From Pyrodictium sp. (GTDB taxonomy: Archaea > Thermoproteota > Thermoprotei_A > Sulfolobales > Pyrodictiaceae), in assembly GCA_015662475.1 (NCBI GenBank), contig DQUB01000081.1, forward strand, positions 1 to 10,569: a stretch of DNA of 10,569 nucleotides, read 5' to 3'. The stretch's first letter is position 1. The number at the start of each line of letters is the position of its first letter. The position numbers and the translations under genes were made by a program. The notes beneath the pieces were generated by a model. That model did not search any database, was not told the origin of the DNA, and saw only the letters and a program-made list of their open reading frames with translations. Positions 5,766 through 10,569 of the stretch are shown piece after piece.

Positions 5766-7088
5766 TTAGCCCTCCACTCCACTCTTACCGACTAGCTGTT
5801 TTTCAAGGATCTTTTCAAGCCTTTTATACTTCTCGCGTACTGCCTCTATAAGCTCAGTAGCAAACCTCAACTCTTCCCTATAACTCTTAGGTTTTCTCGC
5901 TACACCCTCCCTACTTGCAGCTTCTGCGACAGCAGCAGCAACACGAGGATAGACTTCCCACTCAGTCATGCTGGGCACGATGCGGTCTTCGCTCAAACCG
6001 GTGTCCTCTACATAAGATGCTATCTCTTTCGCTGCGGCTATGGCCATTCCATCGGTTATAGTCTTGGCTCTAACATCTAGCACTCCTCTGAACATTGATG
6101 GGAATACGAGGCTGTTGTTAACCTGGTTTGGAAGATCGCTTCTCCCCGTAGCTACAATCTGTGCACCAGCTTCTTTGGCTTCCCAAGGCCATATTTCTGG
6201 TACAGGGTTTGCGAGAGCAAACACTATTGCTGGTTTTGACATGCGTTTAACCCACTCCTTCTTTATCACGTTGGGGCCAGGTTTAGAGGCAGCAACAACT
6301 ATGTGTGCACCGTTAAATGCATCTTCAATAGTTTTCTCACTCGGCATTGTCTCTACAGCTATCCTATACTTCCAGGGATTGGTCTTCCTAAGCTGTGCTA
6401 TATCTTCCCGCTCTGGATGGAGAACGCCACGACTATCAATAGCAACGATGTTTTGTGGTTTTATCCCATAGGATTTTAATAGGTTGTAAAGTGCAATGTT
6501 TGCAGCACCTACACCAAACAATACTATGCGAGCATGCTCGAGCTTAAGACCGGTAAGCCGTGTAGCAGCTAGAAGAGCTGCAAGCACTACTGTAGCAGTA
6601 CCCTGTTGATCGTCGTGCCATACTGGTATGTCTAGCTCTCTACGCGCTTTTTCAAGCAACGCGAAACATTTTGGACTCTCAATGTCTTCTAGGTTGTAGC
6701 CTCCAAAGCTAGGTTCTAGAGCCTTCAACAGCCAAAGAAATTGTTCGAGTTTGCGTGCTCGGTGTACTATAGGTATAGCATCAACACCTCCTAGAAGTTT
6801 GAAGAGAAGAGCCTTTCCCTCCATGACTGGAAGCGCTGCTTCGGCGCCGATATCGCCTAGACCAAGCACTCTTGTTCCATCACTAACAACAGCTATAGTA
6901 TTCCAACGCCAGGTAAGCTCAAACGATTCGAGTATATCTTCTGCAATCCTCCTAGAAGGACCTGCTACACCTGGTGTGTACCAAATGGCAAAGTGTTCTT
7001 GCCCTTTAACAGGAACTTTGGGCATTACTTCAAGTTTGCCACCATATAGTCTGTGAAGCTCAATGCTCTTCTCGTACCAATCAGTCAA
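5766..7088 (-). CDS. NAD(P)-dependent malic enzyme
   Basis: This enzyme catalyses oxidative decarboxylation of malate to pyruvate and CO2 with NAD or NADP. The 440-residue length matches the short bacterial/archaeal form without a phosphotransacetylase tail. Motifs in order: WYTPGVAGP (Tyr37), SDGTRVLGLGDIG (69-81), MEGKALLFK (Lys92 the likely catalytic lysine), FGGYNLEDI (128-136, metal-binding Glu/Asp), PVWHDDQQGTA (155-165, metal-binding Asp), the Rossmann turn GVGAANIA (192-199), ALANPVPE, and TGRSDLPNQVNNSLVFP. The TTG start at 7088 is supported by the N-terminal match to the family and a weak AGGG eight to ten bases upstream. It is the first gene of an operon with the antiporter and faces the MgtC-like gene across an 84-base gap. 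Cofactor preference cannot be read with confidence. Confidence 0.95.
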   Translation of the reverse strand: MTDWYEKSIELHRLYGGKLEVMPKVPVKGQEHFAIWYTPGVAGPSRRIAEDILESFELTWRWNTIAVVSDGTRVLGLGDIGAEAALPVMEGKALLFKLLGGVDAIPIVHRARKLEQFLWLLKALEPSFGGYNLEDIESPKCFALLEKARRELDIPVWHDDQQGTATVVLAALLAATRLTGLKLEHARIVLFGVGAANIALYNLLKSYGIKPQNIVAIDSRGVLHPEREDIAQLRKTNPWKYRIAVETMPSEKTIEDAFNGAHIVVAASKPGPNVIKKEWVKRMSKPAIVFALANPVPEIWPWEAKEAGAQIVATGRSDLPNQVNNSLVFPSMFRGVLDVRAKTITDGMAIAAAKEIASYVEDTGLSEDRIVPSMTEWEVYPRVAAAVAEAASREGVARKPKSYREELRFATELIEAVREKYKRLEKILEKQLVGKSGVEG

Positions 7089-7172
7089 ACCAAGTAACCC
7101 TAATCTATCGCCGTACCCTACCCTCTAATTGTATCCTGTCAATAGCATTTCCTATGGGTGTAGGGTGTAGCC
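7089..7172. promoter_or_regulatory. short divergent promoter region with ACCCTA/TAGGGT copies
   Basis: Only 84 bases separate the malic enzyme start from the MgtC-like start. The one AT-rich core, CTAATTGTAT at about 7124-7133, is nearly midway (about 41 and 44 bases from the two starts) and may serve as TATA element for both directions. ACCCTA occurs at 7097-7102 and 7115-7120, and its reverse complement TAGGGT at 7161-7166. The arms ACCCTACCC (7115-7123) and GGGTGTAGGGT (7156-7166) can pair apart from a two-base bulge and flank the core, as an operator pair might. The right-hand copy also overlaps the GGTG ribosome site (7164-7167) of the MgtC-like gene, so part of the match may be translational. 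Confidence 0.4.
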
Positions 7173-8462
7173 ATGATTGATGTGAGAGAAGCCCTTGTGA
7201 GAGTTATTGTTGCATTATTAGCAGGCTTGCTGATAGGTCTTGAGAGGGAGAAAGCTAGAGCTGTTGCTGAGGAGAGGAGAAGGAGAAAGCCTAGTCTAGA
7301 GGAGATGGTCGTCAAAGAGATTCCAGGGCTAAGGACATTCGCCCTTATATCTCTCTATGCTTCATCTTCTGCATATGCTTATTCGGCTCAGCTAATAGAT
7401 GTTGGCACTCTAATTATCTTGGTTGCAGCATTTGTAGGTGTTGCAACAATCTATGCTGCTCATAGACTGATTGTGGCTAGAACTGGTGGTATAACAACAG
7501 TTGTTGTCATGCTCGTCGACTACATAATAGGTTTGTTGGCTGGTCTAGGAGCAACTTTGGTTGCAGCAGCACTAGCTGTTCTAACCACCTTTATGCTTGC
7601 AATAAAACTTCCTGTGGAAAAGATTGTTGGGCGTATACGCTACGAAGAGCTATTATGGTCTTTGGAGCTTGCCATAGTGTTGATTGTTGTTGGCCCATTC
7701 TTTCTCACAAGCAACATTGGGTTCTTTGGAGTGTCTCTGAGGAGCCTCTACCTGTTCTTCGCATTGGTGCTTACAACGAGCTATCTAGGCTATATAGCTG
7801 TCCGTTTAAAGGGTGTTGAAGGTATAGCCTATCTAGCACTCTTTGGCGGATTTGCTAACAGTGAAGCAACCACTATGGCTTGCTTAGAGATGATGGGCTC
7901 TGAAGAACGTAGAAAGCTGTCGCTACACGTGGTAGTTTTAACCAACGTAGCTATGGTCATCCGTAATGTTCTAATTGCGCTAATGGCTGGCATGTTGTTA
8001 AGCGAAACAGCAACATTTAAAGACTATCTAGGCTTGTTGGCTGGAGCCATCATAGTTTCTATACCAGCCTATTTTTCATGGCATCGACTGGTTACGTATA
8101 GAGTGTCGAGTCCACCTAGAATAGAGAACCCACTATCGTTTGGCATAGCGGTTAAGAGTACACTTCTCTACCTTGCACTAGCCCTTTTAGCTGTCGTAGC
8201 TGCGTTTAAAGGTGTGGAAGGACTTCTATTCTTCAGCGCACTTGGCGGTTTTGTGAATGCTGGTGCAACAATACTAAGTCTTTTCAGCGTTCAACAACCT
8301 CCAGCAGCATGCTATTACGCTGCACTAGCTATAGCAGCAGCAATGTTGAACAAATCGCTCTACGCCTATATAACAACTCGTGATCTAAAGTCTGTGAAGA
8401 GAATAGCTGTTGCAACGATGGCGCATGCAATAGCATTTCTAGCTGTGGTAAGCTTTGTCTAG
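7173..8462 (+). CDS. MgtC/SapB-like membrane protein with DUF4010 domain
   Basis: This 429-residue integral membrane protein has an N-terminal MgtC/SapB part with LLAGLLIGLERE (15-26), a charged cytoplasmic stretch (KARAVAEERRRRKPSLEE), and PGLRTFALISLYASS (51-65), followed by more membrane helices. The C-terminal half matches the DUF4010 family, about eight further hydrophobic segments. Inside it the block KGVEG, then GGF-x-N and AT, occurs twice, at 213-233 and 346-366. MgtC-type proteins affect magnesium and pH homeostasis in bacteria, but the role of archaeal DUF4010 fusions is not known to me. ATG 7173 follows a GGTG ribosome site (7164-7167). The gene divergently faces the malic enzyme operon and is followed at 19 bases by the gene 8482-9030, so the two are probably one operon. 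Confidence 0.88.
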   Translation: MIDVREALVRVIVALLAGLLIGLEREKARAVAEERRRRKPSLEEMVVKEIPGLRTFALISLYASSSAYAYSAQLIDVGTLIILVAAFVGVATIYAAHRLIVARTGGITTVVVMLVDYIIGLLAGLGATLVAAALAVLTTFMLAIKLPVEKIVGRIRYEELLWSLELAIVLIVVGPFFLTSNIGFFGVSLRSLYLFFALVLTTSYLGYIAVRLKGVEGIAYLALFGGFANSEATTMACLEMMGSEERRKLSLHVVVLTNVAMVIRNVLIALMAGMLLSETATFKDYLGLLAGAIIVSIPAYFSWHRLVTYRVSSPPRIENPLSFGIAVKSTLLYLALALLAVVAAFKGVEGLLFFSALGGFVNAGATILSLFSVQQPPAACYYAALAIAAAMLNKSLYAYITTRDLKSVKRIAVATMAHAIAFLAVVSFV

Positions 8463-8469
8463 ACATTAT

Positions 8470-8473
8470 GGTG
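8470..8473 (+). promoter_or_regulatory. ribosome binding site that sets the start at 8482
   Basis: GGTG lies eight bases before ATG 8482. This supports that ATG over the in-frame TTG at 8455, which has no ribosome site and would overlap the previous gene. The ATG at 8468 is out of frame. Confidence 0.55.
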
Positions 8474-8481
8474 GGATAGGT

Positions 8482-9030
8482 ATGGTTTGCAGTGATATGG
8501 TTTGGAAATTGTTTACCGAGGGTGAAGGTGGTGAAAAAGCGCGAAGTGAGCTGGTGAAATGTGCGTATCGTGATCTCGATGGAGTGCTAAATGAGGTTGC
8601 AAAGAGGGTTGGTGGTGAGGTTGTTCCGGATACTGTTGCAGCTGCAACTAGGGTGGAGGTTGTCTTTGCAGCTCTAGCGTATATGAAAGCCAAGAAAATG
8701 ACAACTAGATTGAAGGTCTTGATACCATCAGAGCCTGTGCCTGGGTGGATGCCGCTAGTATCTGCAGCCGAGTTTCTCCAAGAGCAGAAGCTGGTGGTCT
8801 TATACAGGGTCCCGTTCTATCCAAGTTTGCGTCTTCACGCTAAACAGGCGATTGTGAAGATAGCGCGTACGATAGCGGGTCTATCGTCAAGAGTGGTAGA
8901 TATCACTGATGCATCACCTATGGTTGTTGTAGCCTTGTATCCTGCTGGTGTGAGAACACCGTCGATAATGGTTCATGCAGGCTATGCAGCTCTATTCCAG
9001 AAGCTTAGCTTTGCAGTACAAGTTCGCTAG
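8482..9030 (+). CDS. unrecognised soluble protein, Rossmann-like C-terminal half
   Basis: I do not recognise this 182-residue protein with confidence. Residues 1-75 look helical (KARSELVKCAYRDLDGVLNEV, split by a short GGEVVPDT turn). From about 76 there is an alternating strand-helix pattern: strand RLKVLIPSEPVP, helix with SAAEFLQEQ, strand LVVLYRVPF, helix AKQAIVKIARTIAG, strand RVVDIT (137-142) and the following DASPMVVVALYPAG. The D-I-T-x-A-S-x-x-M run resembles the DITGGTKxM-type motif of CARF ligand-binding domains, though the glycines and lysine are absent, so this is weak. There are no membrane spans. The start is ATG 8482 (ribosome site GGTG at 8470-8473). The gene sits 19 bases after the MgtC/DUF4010 gene and shares its terminal CTAG with the convergent dcd gene. 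No function can be stated. Confidence 0.8.
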   Translation: MVCSDMVWKLFTEGEGGEKARSELVKCAYRDLDGVLNEVAKRVGGEVVPDTVAAATRVEVVFAALAYMKAKKMTTRLKVLIPSEPVPGWMPLVSAAEFLQEQKLVVLYRVPFYPSLRLHAKQAIVKIARTIAGLSSRVVDITDASPMVVVALYPAGVRTPSIMVHAGYAALFQKLSFAVQVR

Positions 9031-9560
9031 TCTGGTTTTGGCGGTGTTACACCTCTTTGCCCCTGATACTTACCCTTGTAGGGTTTCTCGACAGGTGTTG
9101 TTGTTCTAACAAACACTACGTGTAGGAAGCGTTGGCCAGGGTATAGCTTGACTGGGAAAGCGGATCCAATAATCTCGATTGTAATCTGCCCTTCAAACCC
9201 TGCATCAATGACCGTTGGTGGGACGAAAATTCCAAGACGTGCAAATGTACTTCTAACGTTAACAAGTCCTACAAGATCATCTGGTAGACCAATATATTCC
9301 ATCGTTGTTGCAAGCACGTGTTCGTAGGGGTGAACTATGAACCCCTCACCCTCTTCAACATCAACACAGTCATAGAACTCGTTAAGGTTTTCCCACGATG
9401 TAGAAGTGTCGAATATTTTGCCAGAAGCTCTAAACCGGCAAAACTTCGTCCCAAGCCTAAGATCAACACCATTCTCTCTAATAGTATCGCTGTAGAGTGG
9501 TTCAATCTTCAAAAGCCCCTTCTCAATATACCATCTAATATCACGGTCACTTAGAATCAA
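9027..9560 (-). CDS. dcd: dCTP deaminase (dUTPase fold)
   Basis: This enzyme deaminates dCTP to dUTP in pyrimidine deoxynucleotide synthesis; some archaeal members also hydrolyse dUTP. The 177-residue protein shows the family order: MILSDRDI at the start, ENGVDLRLG (29-37), VRSTFARLG (102-110, nucleotide phosphate contacts), TVIDAGFEGQITIEI (116-130, where Glu129 aligns with the catalytic Glu), YPGQRFLHVVF, and the C-terminal GKYQGQRGVTPP that closes over the nucleotide. The start is TTG at 9560-9558, fixed by the typical N-terminus and a GGTG at 9571-9568, seven bases upstream. The promoter is probably TTTTAAAA at 9598-9605. The gene stands alone on its strand, and its stop shares CTAG with the convergent gene 8482-9030. 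Whether it also has dUTPase activity is open. Confidence 0.95.
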   Translation of the reverse strand: MILSDRDIRWYIEKGLLKIEPLYSDTIRENGVDLRLGTKFCRFRASGKIFDTSTSWENLNEFYDCVDVEEGEGFIVHPYEHVLATTMEYIGLPDDLVGLVNVRSTFARLGIFVPPTVIDAGFEGQITIEIIGSAFPVKLYPGQRFLHVVFVRTTTPVEKPYKGKYQGQRGVTPPKPD

Positions 9561-9597
9561 ACAGTAGCACCCATGTAGGTTGACAGTAGGGAGACTA

Positions 9598-9605
9598 TTT
9601 TAAAA
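9598..9605 (-). promoter_or_regulatory. TATA box of dcd
   Basis: TTTTAAAA is fully palindromic. Leftward transcription would start about 26 bases on, near 9575, giving a leader of about 15 bases that contains the GGTG site of dcd. Being symmetric, it could also fire rightward near 9627, which would fall inside the hairpin at 9614-9648. Confidence 0.5.
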
Positions 9606-9613
9606 GGAGAGTA

Positions 9614-9693
9614 GGTGGAGGAGTCGGCTATCCCAGCCATCCTTCACCCCAAACTGGTCAGCGAAGAGCGCTTTCCCCATCCAAGTTTACCAG
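9614..9693 (+). ncRNA. candidate structured RNA region between dcd and the zinc protein gene
   Basis: Two adjacent folds fill much of this 209-base gap. The first pairs 9614-9622 with 9640-9648 (nine pairs, one of them G-U) and 9626-9629 with 9635-9638 (GGCT/AGCC) around the loop ATCCC. The second pairs 9654-9658 with 9689-9693 (CTGGT/ACCAG) and encloses the hairpin 9660-9663 with 9669-9672 (AGCG/CGCT, loop AAGAG), leaving a single-sided 16-base strand at 9673-9688. No tRNA, C/D or H/ACA signature is complete. It may be a small RNA, a terminator region or chance. The strand is not determined. Confidence 0.25.
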
Positions 9694-9740
9694 GCTTTCA
9701 AGTTACGCCTATAAGTTTGATCGAGATGGGATTAGGCAAG

Positions 9741-9747
9741 CTTATTA
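9741..9747 (+). promoter_or_regulatory. TATA-like box of the zinc protein gene
   Basis: CTTATTA is centred 26 bases before ATG 9770, the spacing expected for transcription beginning at the start codon. No ribosome site precedes that ATG, which fits a leaderless transcript. Confidence 0.5.
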
Positions 9748-9769
9748 CTGGCTCATTTGTGCTGGCTTA

Positions 9770-10039
9770 ATGGGTGTTAAGGTGTCTACAGCTGGTCTGA
9801 AAGGAGTTAATGCAAGTGGTCATGCTGGATGGATAGAGGTTAAGTGTAGAATATGTGCGCTGAAAATGGATGTTACAACTGATCCTGTGTACGTATGTCC
9901 AGCCTGTATGGAGAAGTATGAAGCCTATTTCTGTCCAGCAGATGCTAGAAGACTTCACCACCGATGCCCGTTCTGTGGCCGCGAACTAGTACCCTACATG
10001 CAGGCTTTAGAGCTATTGCAGCAGTCTTCAAGAAGATAG
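9770..10039 (+). CDS. small multi-cysteine zinc-binding protein
   Basis: This 89-residue protein is almost certainly metal binding. Potential ligands in order are C26-x2-C29, C43-x2-C46, C55 (with Asp58 three residues later), H63/H64, and C66-x2-C69, enough for two zinc ions. The order and the closing segment CPFCGREL resemble cross-braced treble-clef domains of RING or B-box type, or two zinc ribbons; the spacing fits none exactly. The first 24 residues (Gly, Ser, Ala rich) and the last 20 (helical, MQALELLQQ) flank the metal domain. The ATG at 9770 has a TATA-like box at 26 bases and no ribosome site, so a leaderless transcript is likely. The partner or function is unknown; protein-protein or nucleic acid binding are both reasonable. 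The next gene on this strand has its own promoter-like box. Confidence 0.8.
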   Translation: MGVKVSTAGLKGVNASGHAGWIEVKCRICALKMDVTTDPVYVCPACMEKYEAYFCPADARRLHHRCPFCGRELVPYMQALELLQQSSRR

Positions 10040-10043
10040 CATA

Positions 10044-10075
10044 GTTGAGCTTCAACGGTTAAGCTGTTTTAGCCG
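10044..10075 (+). terminator. paired hairpins after the zinc protein gene
   Basis: Starting four bases after the stop codon, GTTGA (10044-10048) pairs with TCAAC (10052-10056). Then 10056-10063 pairs with 10068-10075 over eight pairs, including G-U pairs, around the loop CTGT. The two share base 10056, so they compete slightly. The 3' arm of the second contains TTTT. This may aid termination before the next promoter; archaeal terminators need not be hairpins, so confidence is low. Confidence 0.3.
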
Positions 10076-10092
10076 CCTTCTCTACACCCGAT

Positions 10093-10099
10093 CTTATTT
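10093..10099 (+). promoter_or_regulatory. TATA-like box of the last gene
   Basis: CTTATTT is centred 25 bases before ATG 10121, nearly the same sequence and spacing as the box before the zinc protein gene. A leaderless transcript is likely. GAGGGGG at 10103-10109 is 11 bases from the ATG and could act as a distant ribosome site if there is a leader. Confidence 0.45.
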
Positions 10100-10120
10100 C
10101 TTGAGGGGGCTAAACCGTAC

Positions 10121-10569
10121 ATGCCAGCTACACGTGATGTTGTAGAACTGCCCGTGGCCGAGCAAGAAGAGGTTGTAGAGCAGCCTCTTGGTGTGAGAGA
10201 ATACTGGTTTGAGACTTTTAGGAGGGTAGTCGTGGTTCCAGAGGACAACAACTGTTTCCTAATATCAATGGACGTTTATAGCAGGCAATGGAGTTTCAAG
10301 GTGGATGAAAGTTTGGAGCTGGGCATTAGCAGGCTTTTATACTATCGTCCTAACCCTGAAGCCGTATTCAAGGATATTCGGGGGGTTGAGTGGTGCGAGA
10401 TTGTAGGGTTGGAAATTGCGCCTAGCAAGCGTCGAGAGGTTATAAGTTTTAGAGTGCGGCTTTGCGGTGTTAACCTTTCAAGAGAGTTTGTGTGGGAGTT
10501 GTATAGAAGAGTTGTATCCTATGTTGAGGGTAGAGATCCTGCAAAACAGCCTTTAAAAATGCCCGAGAT
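10121..10569 (+). CDS. unrecognised protein, 3' end outside the window
   Basis: An open frame begins with ATG 10121 and runs to the window edge without a stop, giving 149 residues. The first 20 residues are acidic (RDVVELPVAEQEEVVEQ) and probably flexible. Next come strand-rich segments such as FRRVVVVPEDNNCFLISMDVYS and WCEIVGLEIAPSKRREVISFRVRLCGV, then a helix (REFVWELYRRVVSYVEG) and a proline- and lysine-containing stretch at the edge. I do not recognise a family, and there are no membrane spans or metal motifs in the visible part. The TATA-like box at 10093-10099 and codon use like its neighbours support a real gene. It might be cotranscribed with the zinc protein gene 81 bases upstream, but the separate box argues for its own promoter. 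Confidence 0.7.
   Translation, partial: MPATRDVVELPVAEQEEVVEQPLGVREYWFETFRRVVVVPEDNNCFLISMDVYSRQWSFKVDESLELGISRLLYYRPNPEAVFKDIRGVEWCEIVGLEIAPSKRREVISFRVRLCGVNLSREFVWELYRRVVSYVEGRDPAKQPLKMPE

Noticed and set aside
8455..8481. TTG at 8455 as start of the gene ending at 9030
   Set aside because: There is no ribosome site and it overlaps the upstream gene. ATG 8482 has GGTG eight bases before it.
1..10569. CRISPR array, insertion sequence or integrated element
   Set aside because: I saw no regularly spaced repeats, transposase or integrase motifs, or terminal inverted repeats.

Overview
The window looks like ordinary chromosome of a hyperthermophilic crenarchaeon, most likely one of the Desulfurococcales or a close relative. 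The signs are archaeal-type ribosomal protein eS1 (S3Ae), a THUMP-SPOUT protein of a mainly archaeal type, archaeal dCTP deaminase, TATA-like boxes about 26 bases before start codons, GGTG/GAGG ribosome sites, frequent GTG and TTG starts, and AGG/AGA/CTA/ATA-rich codon use. Base composition is moderate (by eye in the forties percent G+C), with a few sharply GC-rich spots between genes. I see no tRNA, rRNA, transposon, CRISPR array or prophage. Species cannot be fixed from the sequence alone.

Layout from left to right: the 3' part of the eS1 gene (+); a 192-base gap holding a long hairpin; a THUMP-SPOUT RNA methylase-like gene (+), tail to tail with an unrecognised helical, basic protein gene (-). 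Then a 204-base divergent gap; a radical SAM activase-like gene (+), tail to tail with sfsA (-); a GC-rich gap that folds very well and may encode a small RNA. Next, reading leftward, an operon of NAD(P)-malic enzyme followed by a CPA2-type cation/proton antiporter with C-terminal CBS domains. An 84-base divergent promoter gap separates this from a rightward pair: an MgtC/DUF4010 membrane protein and an unrecognised soluble protein. That pair is tail to tail with dcd (-). After a 209-base gap with more predicted RNA structure come a small multi-cysteine zinc-binding protein (+) and the start of an unrecognised gene (+) cut by the window end.

The clearest functional unit is malic enzyme plus antiporter. 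The antiporter TTG start lies three bases after the malic enzyme stop, and its ribosome site is inside the malic enzyme gene. Malate decarboxylation consumes a proton and makes NAD(P)H, so a coupled cation/proton antiporter sensed through CBS domains makes sense for pH or ion balance; this is inference. The divergently transcribed MgtC-like protein is also a membrane protein linked in other organisms to ion homeostasis. The other genes (eS1, THUMP-SPOUT, SfsA, dcd) are housekeeping functions without an evident shared pathway.

The parts most worth a second look are the folded GC-rich island at about 4173-4250 and its possible relative at 9654-9693, the antiporter that lacks the usual Asp pair and carries CBS domains, the internal repeat in the DUF4010 part, and the unrecognised protein at 8482-9030 with a weak CARF-like motif.
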